A stretch of DNA of 64,000 nucleotides from Hyalangium ruber (GTDB lineage Bacteria; Myxococcota; Myxococcia; Myxococcales; Myxococcaceae). A program made the translations under genes and the position numbers. Numbering within the stretch: position 1 is the first letter of the stretch; every line of letters begins with the position of its first letter. Below the pieces are notes generated by a model. The model worked only from the letters and a program-made list of their open reading frames with translations. It was not told where the DNA came from and did no database searches. Positions 47,187 to 57,300 of this stretch are shown one piece after another. Location of the stretch: positions 310,001 to 374,000 of the forward strand of contig NZ_JAXIVS010000007.1 of the NCBI RefSeq assembly GCF_034259325.1. The letters are read 5' to 3'.

Positions 47187-50100
47187 CCCGTGCTCCTCTC
47201 CAGTAGGACGACCGGGAAGCTCGCGAGGAGCGGTGAGAGGGGCAGCACCACGCCGCCCCGCCTTCCGCGCTCTGCTCGGACCTCGCGCCCGGTGAACACG
47301 TCCCGGAACATCATGCCTCCATAGGCCTCCGGAAGGTCTACGAAAGTGCCTTCATACGCGCGGGCCAGTCCCCCCCCGGACTCCAGCGCCGAGAGCGTGA
47401 AGCGCGGCACCACGGTGAGAACCACCGAATCCTCGTGCTCGCGGGCGAAGGCCACGGCCGCCTCGGAGCGCTTGCCCACCAGGTGCAGCACCCGGTAGCC
47501 GCCCGTGCGGAAGAGGGCCGCCTGACGCTGGCGCAGCCGCAGGCCCTGGGTGAGCGTGTAGAGCTTCACCCGCCCATCGGTCATGTCCGCCGTCAGCCGG
47601 GCGCACAGGGCCGCCGGGTCGCTGGCGGCCTCACGGTCCAGCTCCTCCAGCAGGCGCATGCGCAGGGTGTAGTCCACCGGCCGCCGGTTGTCCGGGTCCA
47701 CCAGGGACAGGTCCCACAAGTCGCAGCCCTGGTAGGTGTCCACCACGCCGGGCGAGGCCAGCTTGAGCACCAGCTGCCCCAGGGCGTTGAGCTGTCCGGC
47801 CCGCTCGATGCGGCGCTTGAACTGGCGCACGTCCTCCAGGAAGACGTTGCTGCCCTTGCGGTCGAAGCACGCGTCCACGAAGCGCGCCACCGCCGCGTCG
47901 TAGTCGGCGTCCGGGTTGGTCCACGCGGTGCGGACCTTGGCCTCCTTGATGGCCTTGCCCATGTACTCGCGCACCCGGCGCTGGAAGTCCTCGTGCTCCG
48001 CCTCGGACAGCGAGTCCCCCATGGGCCAGGCGCCCACCACCGTCTGGTAGAAGAGGTACTCGTCGTTGTGCGTGGGCGCGGGGCCGCCGGGCAGCTCCGC
48101 CACGTGGCGGGCGTTGAGCCGCGACCAGCGGTGGACACGCTGCCGCCACTCGTCGGTCAGCTCGGTGAGCACGTTGAGCCGTGCCCGCACGTCCTCGCTG
48201 CGCTTGGTGTCGTGGGTGCTGCTGGTGAGCAGGCTCGCGGGCCAGTGCTCGGCGCGCTCCTGGTTGCGCTGGTGGAACAGCGAGGCGGGGATGCCGAAGT
48301 GCTCCGGCTCTCCGCCCACCTCGTTGAGCGAGACGAGGCGGTTGTAGATGTAGAAGGCCGTGTCCTCCAGCCCCTTGGCCATCACCGGCCCCGTCACCTG
48401 CTGCAGCTTCATGGCGAAGCGCAGCATCACCGCCCGCTCCTGCTCGTTCAGGTGCTCCGGGTAGCGCCGCAGGAGGATGTCGCGCAGGAAGTCGTAGATG
48501 CTGGCGTTGGTGGTGGCATTGCGCTCCTTGGCCCGGGCGATCGTCCACTCGATGTACTGCACGTCTCGCTCGTCCAGCTCCGGGCGCCAGCCATCCACGT
48601 AGGTGCGGTAGACGGGGAACAGGGCGATGAACTCGATGAGCGCCCGGCGCAGGCTGTTGAGCGTGAAGTCGCGCGTGCGCCGGTTCATCTCCGAGATGCG
48701 GTTGAGCTCATGGGCCAGCATGTTGAGCTCGCTGGACATGGCCGTGCGCAGGATGAGCAGCTTCTTCTGGTGGACGAGCTCCTCGAAGTCCACCACCTCG
48801 TTGATGAAGCGGTGGTACGTCTCCGTCATCGCCTTCTCGGCTTCCGGCTGGACGAAGAGCCCGCCCAACGCGTTGGCGAAGCGGTAGCCCGTGGTGCCAT
48901 GCACCGCCCAGGAGTCGGGGATGCGCTCCTTGCCACCCTGGATCTTCTCCACCACCACGAAGAGCGCCTTGCGCAGCGGCGAGCTGGGATCGGCGGCCAC
49001 CTCCTCGCGCCACCGGGTCACCAGGCGCTGCTCCACCACGGGCCAGCGGACCTCCTCGGCGCCCTGCTCCTTCTGGAGGCGCGCGCGGGCCTGCTCCACG
49101 AAGAAGCGCTCCTGGAGCCGCAGGAAGTACGCCGTGGGGTCGAACAGTCCGTCCGGGTGATCGATGCGCAGGCCATTGATGCTGCCGTCGCGCAGCCAGT
49201 CGAAGATGCGCGCGTGCGCCTCGTCGAAGACCTCGTCGTCCTCCACGCGGATGGCGGCCAGCCCGTTGATGTCGAAGAAGCGCCGGTAGTTGATCTCCTC
49301 GCCCGCCACGCGCCAGTGCGCCAGCCGGTAGCTGCACGAGGCCAGCAGGGAGTCCAGCCGGTTGAACGAGCGCGGATCGCCCTTCGTGCCGTTGAAGGCC
49401 TGCACGTTGGCGGCCACGAAGGCGGCCACCTCGGGGCTGGCCTCCACCACCGCGGCCAGGCGGCGCTTGATGACCTCCTTCTCACGGTTGCGCTCGATGA
49501 CCTTGGCGCGCTCCGTCTCGGTGCGCACCGGCAGGTGCTCGATGGCGGTGAGGACGGACTGCAGCTCGATGAGGTGCGCGTTCGTGGCGCCCAGCTTCGA
49601 CTCCAGGCCGGCGAGCTCATGGCGCAGGACGGTGGCGTACTGGCGTGGCGCCAGGGGCAGCTGGTGCTCGTAGTACTGGATGAAGAAGGCCCCGTCCTTG
49701 TAGGCCAGCTTCAGCTCCCCGTTCTCCAGGACGATGCCGTACTGGTCGCCGAGGATGGGCAGCAGCACCTTGTCGCGCAGCTCCGACTTCACCGGCGCCC
49801 AGTCGATGTCGAAGTATTTCGCGTAGACCGAGGACGGGCCGTTCTCCAGCACGTCGAACCACAAGGGGTTGAAGCGCTCGATGCCCATGTGGTTGGGCAC
49901 CACGTCCAGCACCTGCCCCAGGCCGTGCTCGCGCAAGGTGCGGCACAGCGCCGCGTGGTCCTCGGGCGAGCCCACCTCGGGGTTGAGCTGCTGGTGGTCC
50001 ACGCAGTCATACCCGTGGGTGCTGCCGGGCGAGGCCTTCAGGTAGGGCGAGGAGTACAGCTCGCTCACGCCCAGCTTCGCCAGGTAGGGCACCATGGCCC

Positions 50101-50281
50101 GGGCCGCCTGGAAGTTGAACCCCTGGTGCAGTTGCACCCGGTACGTGGACAGCGGCGTCTCCTTCGCGCGCGCCAACAACTCCTCCCGCACGCGCTCGTA
50201 CAGCCGGTCCGCCAGGGACTTCTCTCGCTCCGCCGTCTGAGACTCGGCGGTAGCACCCTCTTCCGATCCTTGGAGAAGCAT
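47183..50281 (-). CDS. treY: Malto-oligosyltrehalose synthase
   Basis: The product has about 1032 residues. Family hallmarks are TYRVQLHQGFNFQAA near the N-terminus, SPGSTHGYDCVDH, VVPNHMGI, catalytic Asp in GLRIDHPDGL, VEKIQGGKERIP and LTSSTHDTKRSEDVR. It converts the reducing-end alpha-1,4 bond of a maltodextrin to an alpha,alpha-1,1 bond. The start is uncertain: GTG 50353 lies in the U-run of the SWIB terminator, so ATG 50281 is preferred. That still leaves about 40 residues of charged extension before the domain. TreZ, needed to release trehalose, is not in the window. Confidence 0.93.
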
Positions 50282-50346
50282 CGCCGCAGAGAGGTAGGTC
50301 TTCTGGAGCACATTGACCAGTGCGCAGGTGCCCAACCGCCCACCTG

Positions 50347-50383
50347 AAAACACAAAGGGCCCGCCGGTGTCTGGCGAGCCCTT
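50347..50383 (-). terminator. Intrinsic terminator of the SWIB gene
   Basis: On the minus strand AAGGGC and GCC pair with GGC and GCCCTT (outer 6 bp, inner 3 bp, one 2x2 internal mismatch, 7-nt loop). TTTGTGTTTT follows. It starts 35 nt after the SWIB stop. It separates that gene from treY and argues against a treY start at 50353. Confidence 0.75.
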
Positions 50384-50417
50384 GGTGGTGCGCGGACCCT
50401 CTTTCGAGGGCGGGCGA

Positions 50418-50744
50418 CTACTTCTTCAGGTGCTTGAAGGCCTGGGCGACCTCGGTCATCTTGATCTGCTTCTTGTTGCCGTAGACGGCCTTGAGCTTGT
50501 CATCCAGGTTGATGAGCTGGCCCTGGTTGAGCGAGTTCTTCTTGATGTAGTCCCAGATGTTCTTGATGACGGCGGTGCGCGGCAGCGGCTTGCTCCCAAC
50601 AACCGCGGCGAGCTCGGCAGACGGGGTGAACTCCGCCATGAACGCGGCGTTCGGCTTACGCTTGGCGCCAGCAGCGGCCTTCTTCGCAGGAGCCTTCTTC
50701 GCAGCGGTGGTCGTCTTCTTCGCAGCAGCCTTCTTAGCGGCCAT
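50418..50744 (-). CDS. SWIB/MDM2-domain protein with histone-H1-like N-terminus
   Basis: The product has 108 residues. The first 30 are Lys/Ala repeats (AAKKAAAKKTTTAAKKAPAK) like the tails of histone H1 and Chlamydia Hc proteins. The rest is a SWIB domain (FTPSAELAAVVGSKPLPRTA through QGQLINLDDKLKAVYG). It probably binds DNA or RNA polymerase and affects chromosome compaction or transcription; the bacterial function is not established. ATG 50744 follows GGAGGAG. A long intergenic region upstream carries a hairpin and 33-bp tandem repeats, and an intrinsic terminator follows, so it is monocistronic. Confidence 0.92.
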   Translation of the reverse strand: MAAKKAAAKKTTTAAKKAPAKKAAAGAKRKPNAAFMAEFTPSAELAAVVGSKPLPRTAVIKNIWDYIKKNSLNQGQLINLDDKLKAVYGNKKQIKMTEVAQAFKHLKK

Positions 50745-50832
50745 TCTTGGGTCTCCTCCCCTCCGAAGGGGACATGGATTACGGCATCTAGAAGCTATAG
50801 CCGTGGCGGCGTAGTAGCACGGCCGAAGCCGA

Positions 50833-50857
50833 AAAACAGCCCTTTCAACGCTGTTTT
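50833..50857 (-). promoter_or_regulatory. Hairpin in the leader or promoter region of the SWIB gene
   Basis: AAAACAGC (50833-50840) and GCTGTTTT (50850-50857) form a perfect 8-bp inverted repeat with a 9-nt loop, flanked by U-runs on both strands. On the minus strand it lies about 90 nt before the SWIB start, so it could attenuate that transcript. A protein operator is the alternative. Confidence 0.5.
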
Positions 50858-50920
50858 CCCTCGGAAGATCGACTGCTGATCGCTTCATTTCCCTCGGGAA
50901 CGGGGCCGCTGATCGCACTT
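50855..50920. repeat. Two tandem imperfect 33-bp repeats
   Basis: Units 50855-50887 and 50888-50920 share TTTCCCTCGG at positions 1-10 and GCTGATCGC at positions 21-29. The sequence between is less alike. The 33-bp period is about three helical turns, so a protein could bind both units on one DNA face. They lie in the 249-nt region between the divergent SWIB and epimerase genes. Confidence 0.6.
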
Positions 50921-50993
50921 TTCTCCCCTGACTGCGGGGGGATACGCCCAGGGAATTGTGCTTGCGCGCGCCCTGTCTTTGCTCTGAAAACAG

Positions 50994-51977
50994 GTGGACA
51001 TGAACGTCCTCATCACCGGTGGAAACGGCTTCCTGGGTACCTGGCTCGCACGCGCGTTGGTCGCGCGGGGCGACAGCGTGGCGTGCCTGCTGAGGCCCTC
51101 GAGTGACGTCTCCGGCCTCGCGGGGCTGCCCTACACCCGCGTGGACGGGGACGTGACGGACAGCGCCTCGCTGGAGCGCGCCGTCCAGGGGCGAGACGTG
51201 GTGTTCCACCTGGCCGGCATCCGCCGCGCCGCCACGCGCGAGGAGTTCATGCGCGTCAACGCCGAGGGCACCCGCAACCTGTGCGAGGCCCTGGTGCGCG
51301 CCGGGGGCAAGGCCCGCCTGGTGCTCTGCGGCTCACTGGCCGCCTGTGGCCCCTCCTCCCTCCAGCGCCCCCACGTGGAGGAGGACCCCTTCCACCCCGC
51401 CGAGTGGTACGGCGAGAGCAAGGGCGAGGCCGAGCGCATCACCCTGTCCTACGCGGACCGGCTGCCCGTCACCGTGGCCCGCCCGCCCCGAATCCTCGGG
51501 CCCGGGGACCACGAGAACCTCACCTTCTTCAAGCTGGTGAAGAAGGGCATCCGCCTGAAGATTGGCGGCGGCCCCCGGCCCCTGACGCTGGTGGACGTGG
51601 AGGATGTGGTGGACCTGCTGCTGCTCTTGGCCGACCGGAAGGAGGCCCTCGGACAGGCCTTCTTCGTGGCGGGGGACCGGCCCCTCACCCTGGAGGAGCT
51701 GCAGGACATCGGCGCCCAGACGTTGGGTGTCCACCCTCGGACGGTGTACCTGCCCCCCGCGGTCCTCAAGGGCCTGGCGGCCACCGCGGACGTGATTACC
51801 CAGGCCACGGGCCGGAAACTGCCGCTGAACCGCAAGCTGGCGCGCCAGTTGCTGGCCCCCGCGTGGACATGCTCGGGGGCCAAGGCCGAGCGGCTGCTGG
51901 GCTTCCGGCCACGGAGAGACGTCGTGGAATCCATCCGCCGCAGTGCCCACTGGTACCAGGAGCAGGGCTGGTTGTAG
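50994..51977 (+). CDS. NAD-dependent epimerase/dehydratase (extended SDR)
   Basis: The product has 327 residues with a Rossmann motif MNVLITGGNGFLGTWLARAL and the catalytic YxxxK as YGESKGEAER (preceded by GSLAACGPSS). It resembles 3-beta-hydroxysteroid dehydrogenase-like and hopanoid-associated epimerases that act on lipid or sugar-nucleotide substrates. GTG 50994 and ATG 51000 are both possible. It is on the same strand as the elb-like cluster with an 87-nt gap, and the C-terminal gene of that cluster is a second enzyme of this family, so a lipid substrate is plausible. Confidence 0.87.
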   Translation: MDMNVLITGGNGFLGTWLARALVARGDSVACLLRPSSDVSGLAGLPYTRVDGDVTDSASLERAVQGRDVVFHLAGIRRAATREEFMRVNAEGTRNLCEALVRAGGKARLVLCGSLAACGPSSLQRPHVEEDPFHPAEWYGESKGEAERITLSYADRLPVTVARPPRILGPGDHENLTFFKLVKKGIRLKIGGGPRPLTLVDVEDVVDLLLLLADRKEALGQAFFVAGDRPLTLEELQDIGAQTLGVHPRTVYLPPAVLKGLAATADVITQATGRKLPLNRKLARQLLAPAWTCSGAKAERLLGFRPRRDVVESIRRSAHWYQEQGWL

Positions 51978-52025
51978 GCCCGACCCCTGGGGTTCAGAGG
52001 CGAATTCCCAGCCTTCTTGCGCCGT

Positions 52026-52049
52026 TGACACACCTGCACAGGAGTGTCA
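52026..52049 (+). promoter_or_regulatory. Near-perfect 24-bp palindrome before the elb-like operon
   Basis: Outer arms TGACAC (52026-52031) and GTGTCA (52044-52049) and inner arms CCTG (52033-52036) and CAGG (52039-52042) are all complementary. Only one position per 11-nt arm mismatches, and the centre is 2 nt. TTGACA overlaps the left arm. It ends 15 nt before the HAD gene ATG, so it is probably a repressor or activator site for the operon. Confidence 0.6.
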
Positions 52050-52064
52050 GGAAGCCGCCAGCCC

Positions 52065-52730
52065 ATGCCCGCCAAAGCTGCCTTCTACGATGTCGACGGG
52101 ACGCTCGTGAAGACGAACATCGTCCACGTCTACGCCTATTACGCGATGAACCGTGGCTCGCTCCTCGGCATGGCGGGGCGTTCGCTCACCACGGCCGCCA
52201 GCCTGCCGCTGTTCGGAGCCCTGGACGTCCTCAACCGCAAGGTCTTCAACGAGTTCTTCTACCGCTACTACCAGGGGCTCACCGAGGACCGACTGCTCAC
52301 CGTCGCCGAGGACATGTTCGAGGACGTGCTCAAGCCCGCCCTCTATGACCAGTCCAAGGACCTCATCGCCGAGGCGCGCCGCTCCGGCTGCCGCATCGTC
52401 CTGGTCACCGGAGCCCTGGACTTCACCATGCGCCCGCTCGCCCGCTACCTCGGGGCGGACGAGCTCATCGCCAACAAGATGCAGTTCGTGGGGGGCGTGG
52501 CCACCGGCAAGGTGATTCCCCCCATCATCGAAGGCGCCTACAAGGCCAACGCCATCCGCGACTACTGCGCCCGCGAGGGCCTGTCGCTGGCCCACTGCCA
52601 TGGCTACTCGGACAGCGCCTCGGACTACGCCATGCTGGCCATCGTCGGCCGGCCTACCGCCGTCAACCCGGACATGCGACTGCGCTCCCTGGCGCGCGCC
52701 TACAACTGGCCCATCCTCGATCTGAAGTAA
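52065..52730 (+). CDS. HAD-IB family phosphatase of the ether-lipid-like cluster
   Basis: The product has 221 residues. HAD motif I is FYDVDGTLVKT (two Asp), motif II is in LVTGALDF, and motifs III/IV are in the conserved Lys region and GYSDSASDYAML. Its HAD-IB (SerB-like) architecture suggests a phosphomonoesterase acting on small lipids or amino-acid phosphates. ATG 52065 has AGGAAG upstream. It is first of four closely spaced genes (12-nt gap, 28-nt gap, 4-nt overlap). In order and type it corresponds to the first gene of the Myxococcus elbB-elbE set as I recall it; that naming is tentative. Confidence 0.88.
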   Translation: MPAKAAFYDVDGTLVKTNIVHVYAYYAMNRGSLLGMAGRSLTTAASLPLFGALDVLNRKVFNEFFYRYYQGLTEDRLLTVAEDMFEDVLKPALYDQSKDLIAEARRSGCRIVLVTGALDFTMRPLARYLGADELIANKMQFVGGVATGKVIPPIIEGAYKANAIRDYCAREGLSLAHCHGYSDSASDYAMLAIVGRPTAVNPDMRLRSLARAYNWPILDLK

Positions 52731-52742
52731 CCCGACTCCGCT

Positions 52743-54356
52743 ATGCGCCCCATCAAGACGCTCCAGAAGCTGTACGACGAGGAAAGTCAGGTCGTCATCA
52801 CCGAGAAGGGCAGCCCTCCGCGAGCCCTCTTCTCGGGCGAGAACTTCCTGCTCGAGGACCTGCCCGTCGGCACGCGGGTCATCTTCCCCCGCCCGCCCAT
52901 GGCCGGCGTCCCGAACGTCAAGGCCGCCATCCGCTGGGCCATCAACCACCCGGAGGGCATGGACCCGCTGCACGCCCTGCTGCGCCCGGGCATGAAGCTG
53001 ACGTGCGTCATCGACGACATCTCCGTGCCGCTGCCGCCCATGGTCACCCCGGACGTGCGGCAGACCATCCTCGAGGTGGTGCTGGAGCTGGCCGCCGACA
53101 GTGGCGTGGATGACATCCACCTGGTCATCGCCAACGCGCTGCACCGCCGCATGACCGAGGCGGAGATGCGGCGCATGGTGGGCCAGAAGATCCACGACGC
53201 CTACTACCCGGACCGCTACTACAACCACGACGCGGAAGACCCGGACGGCATCATCGAGCTGGAGCGCACCACCCACAACGAGGTGGTGGCCCTCAACCGC
53301 CGCGTGGCCGAGAGCGACCTCATCGTCTACGTGAACGTGAACTTCGTGCCGATGAACGGCGGCCACAAGTCCATGGGCACCGGCGTGACGAACTACGCCA
53401 GCCTCCGGGCGCACCACAACCCGAAGACCATCCGGGACTCCGACAGCTACATGGAGCCCAAGTCGAGCGACCTGTACCGGAAGAACACGCGCATCGGCAC
53501 GGTCATCGACAAGCACCTGAAGGTCTTCCACATCGAGACGACGCTGAACAACCGCATGTTCGGCGCGCCCCTGGAGTTCCTCGGCAAGAAGGAGGAGGAC
53601 TACACCGAGGGCGACCGGCTCAAGCTGCAGGCGATGCGCTTTGCCCTCAAGCGCACCCCGCGCGCGGCGGCCCGGAAGATCTTCAACTCGGTGCCGGCCC
53701 CCTATGACGTGACGGGGGTGTTCGCCGGGGCCACCGAGCCGACGCACGCCAAGACGCTGGAGATGAGCTGGAAGCAGTACTCCGTGCCGGTGGAGGGGCA
53801 GAGCGACATCGTCATCTTCCCCATCCCCTTCGTCTCGCCCTACAGCGTCAACTCCATCCTCAACCCGCTGCTGTTGCAGGTGATGGGGCTGGGCTACTTC
53901 TTCAACCTCAACCGCGGCATTCCGCTGGTGAAGAAGGGCGGCGTGCTGATTCTGCTGCACCCGGCGTACGACGAGTTCGACCCGGTGCAGCACCCCAGCT
54001 ACATCGAGTTCTTCAACCGGCTGCTGCCGGAGACGCGCGACTCGATGAAGCTGGAGCACAAGTACGAGCGCGAGTTCGCCGAGAACCCCAGCTACGTCCA
54101 CCTGTACCGCAAGGGCAATGCCTACCACGGCGTCCACCCCTTCTATATGTGGTACTGGGGCGAGAACGGCCGCCAGCACGTGGGCAAGGTCATCGTCGCC
54201 GGGGCGGAGAACAACCACGTCCCCGGGCTGCTCGGCTGGGACCGCACCGACACCCTCACCGAGGCCATCGAAGAGGCCCGCGGCTTCATGGGCCGCTCGG
54301 CCACCATCAGCCTGCTGCGCATCGCGCCCACCCTGCTCGCGGACGTGAAGCTCTAA
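52743..54356 (+). CDS. LarA-like (lactate racemase N-domain) protein
   Basis: The product has 537 residues. The N-terminal half resembles the nickel-pincer enzyme LarA: CVIDDISVPLPPM corresponds to the DD-S-P motif, IANALHRRMTEAEM to the HRPxTxxE motif, and NGGHKSMGTG to the Lys-containing loop. It is longer than LarA (about 420 residues), with a distinct C-terminal half (HPAYDEFDPVQHPSYIEFF). It may be an isomerase or racemase using the LarA cofactor, or a relative that lost it. It lies 12 nt after the HAD gene and 28 nt before the ElbD-like gene, so it belongs to this lipid pathway by context. Substrate unknown. Confidence 0.85.
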   Translation: MRPIKTLQKLYDEESQVVITEKGSPPRALFSGENFLLEDLPVGTRVIFPRPPMAGVPNVKAAIRWAINHPEGMDPLHALLRPGMKLTCVIDDISVPLPPMVTPDVRQTILEVVLELAADSGVDDIHLVIANALHRRMTEAEMRRMVGQKIHDAYYPDRYYNHDAEDPDGIIELERTTHNEVVALNRRVAESDLIVYVNVNFVPMNGGHKSMGTGVTNYASLRAHHNPKTIRDSDSYMEPKSSDLYRKNTRIGTVIDKHLKVFHIETTLNNRMFGAPLEFLGKKEEDYTEGDRLKLQAMRFALKRTPRAAARKIFNSVPAPYDVTGVFAGATEPTHAKTLEMSWKQYSVPVEGQSDIVIFPIPFVSPYSVNSILNPLLLQVMGLGYFFNLNRGIPLVKKGGVLILLHPAYDEFDPVQHPSYIEFFNRLLPETRDSMKLEHKYEREFAENPSYVHLYRKGNAYHGVHPFYMWYWGENGRQHVGKVIVAGAENNHVPGLLGWDRTDTLTEAIEEARGFMGRSATISLLRIAPTLLADVKL

Positions 54357-54384
54357 GCCACGCCCACAGCGCCCCGAGTCGCCC

Positions 54385-57300
54385 ATGAGTCAGCTGCCCG
54401 AATTGAACGTCTCCCAGGTCTTCACCGGCAAGCGCCTGCTGTTCGCCGGCTCCACCGGCTTCGTGGGCAAGGTGACGCTGTCCATGCTCCTGACGCGCTA
54501 CGGCCAGGAGCTCGACAAGCTCTATGTGCTGGTGCGCAAGGGCAGCGCCGCGTCCGCCGAGCGCCGCTTCTTCGACAAGGTCGCCATCAGCGAGCCCTTC
54601 CAGCCGCTGCGCGATGCGTACGGCGATGAGGGCGCGCTCGAGTTCATCCGCGCCAAGTGCGAGATCCTCGACGGCGACATCACCGACCCGAACATGGGGC
54701 TCACCGACGCGCAGGTGGAGGCGCTCACCGGCAAGGTGGCCGCCATCGTCAACTGCGCGGGCCTGGTGTCCTTCAACCCCTCGCTGGAAGTCGGCCTCAA
54801 CGTCAACACCCACGGCGTGAAGTACGTGGTGGAGCTGGCGCTGAAGTGGAACGCGCCGCTCATCCACATGTCCACCGCCTTCGTGGCGGGCAACCGCAGC
54901 GGCCTCGTCTTCGAGGACGAGGAGGTGCTGGGCTACTTCCCCAAGAAGGACGAGCTGGACGGGCGCGACTTCAACCTGGAGCAGGAGCTCAAGGACGCCG
55001 AGCGCATCGTCGCGCGGCTGCGCGAGCAGGCCGATGACAAGGCCCTCACCTCCACGTTCCGCAAGAAGGCGCTGGACCGGCTCGAGGAGGAAGGCCGCGA
55101 CGTCAACGACGAGAAGACGCTGCGGCTGGCGGTGGGCCGCGAGCGCAAGCTGTGGCTCACCGGCGAGCTGGTGCGCGCCGGCATGGAGCGCGCCCTGCAC
55201 TGGGGCTGGCCCAACACGTACACGTACACCAAGAGCCTCGGCGAGCAGGTGATGGCCGCCACGCCGGGCCTGCGCTACTCCATCGTGCGCCCCTCCATCG
55301 TGGAGAGCGCGATGCACTTCCCCTTCCCCGGGTGGAACGAGGGCTTCACCACCTCGGCGCCGCTGGCGTTCGCCGGCCTCAAGGGGCAGCGCGGCATCCC
55401 CGCCGGCCACAGCACCATCCTGGACATCATCCCCGTGGACAAGGTGGCTGGGGCCACCATCGGCATCACCGCCCACGCCCTCACGGTGGAGGAGCGGCGC
55501 GTCTACCACCTGGCCTCCGGCGACGAGAACCCGTTCTACGCCAGCCGCTCGGTGGAGCTGGTGGGCCTCTACCGCCGCCGCTACTACCGGCACAAGGAGG
55601 GCGGCAACGCGCTGATGAACGCGGTGCGCTCGCGCGTGGAGCCGCAGCCCGTCTCGCGTCAGGCCTTCGAGCGCTTCAGCGCCCCGGCCTTCGTCAAGGG
55701 CGCCCAGTTGCTCAAGAAGGTCATCGACGAGGTGCGGCCTACGTGGGGCGCCCCCGGCGTGCAGGCCCTGCTGGATCGGGCCAAGACGAAGCTGGATGAC
55801 GTGGAGGAGCAGGCCTCCAGCCTGGCCATGCTCATCGAGCTGTTCCTGCCCTTCATCTGGGAGAACCGCTACGTCTTCCGCTGCGACAACACGCGCTCGG
55901 TCTACACGCGGATGGCGCACTCGGACCGCGTGAAGATTCCGTGGGACCCCGAGCACATCGACTGGCGGGCCTACTGGCTGGAGACGCACCTGCCCGGCCT
56001 GGAGAAGTGGGTGTTCCCCGGCCTGGAGGAGGAGACGCAGAAGCGCACCGTCATCCCCGCGCACCGCGACTTGCTGGAGCTGTTCGAGGCCAGCGTGCAT
56101 GCGTGGCGGCACCGGGTGGCCTTCCGCATGTTCTCCGACGAGCGGGAGGAGCGCTTCACCTACGGCGAGGCGCACCGCTACGCCTCCCGCGTGGGCAGCG
56201 CCCTGCTGCGCTCCGGCGTGAAGCACGGAGACCGGGTGCTGCTGGTGTCGGAGAACCGGCCCGAGTGGGCCATCTCCTACTTCGGCATCCTGCGCGCGGG
56301 CGCCACCGTGGTGCCGGTGGACCCGGCGCTCACCGAGGCGGAGGTGGTCAACATCTCCCGCCGCGCCGAGGCCAAGGCGCTGCTCATCTCCGAGCAGGCC
56401 TCCGAGGAGTTCCCCGGCCTCATCACCGCGCTCCAGGGCGGCGAGAAGCCTCCGGTCGTCATGAGCCTCGCCGAGGCCATGGCGGGAGACCCCGCCTTCC
56501 CGGACCGCATCGGCAAGGTGCGCAAGACGGCCGCCGCGGATGACGTGGCCAGCCTCATCTTCACCTCGGGCACCACGGGCAACCCCAAGGGCGTCATGCT
56601 CACCCACCGCAACTTCGCCTCGCTGGTGGCGAAGCTGGCCGGCGCCTTCAACATCGGCGTGGGCGATGGGCTGGTGTCCGTGCTCCCGCTGCACCACACC
56701 TTCGAGTTCTCCGCCGGCTTCCTCACCCCGTTCTCGCGCGGCGCGGAGATTACGTACATCGACGAGCTCACCTCGGACCGGCTGGGTGACGTGTTCGAGA
56801 CGGGCCGCGTAACGGCCATGGTGGGCGTGCCGGCGCTGTGGCAGCTCCTGCACCGCAAGATTACCCAGGAGATGGCCAGCCGCCCGCCGGTGGTGGAGCA
56901 GGCCCTCAAGGCGCTGATGGCCTCGCACGGAGAGCTGCGCAACCGCAGCTCGGTGAACCTGGGCAAGCTCCTGTTCTGGCCGGTCCACCGCAAGTTCGGC
57001 GGCAAGGTGAAGTTCCTGGTGTCGGGCGGCTCGGCGCTGCCGGACGAGGTCCACAAGGCGTTCCACGCCCTGGGCTTCAACATCACCGAGGGCTATGGCC
57101 TCACCGAGGCGGCCCCCGTGCTCGCCGTGGCCGAGCCCACCAACAAGCGCCAGCCGGGCACCGTGGGCAAGCCCCTGCCGGGCATCGAGATCCGCATCGA
57201 CAGCCCCGACAACGAGGGCATCGGCGAGGTGCTCGCCAAGGGCCCCAACATCATGGCCGGCTACTTCGGGGACCGCGAGTCCACCGAGGCCGTGCTCAAG

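Noticed and set aside
47435-50347. Long plus-strand open frame opposite treY
   Set aside because: It is a mirror of the treY codon bias; TreY motifs on the minus strand account for the region.
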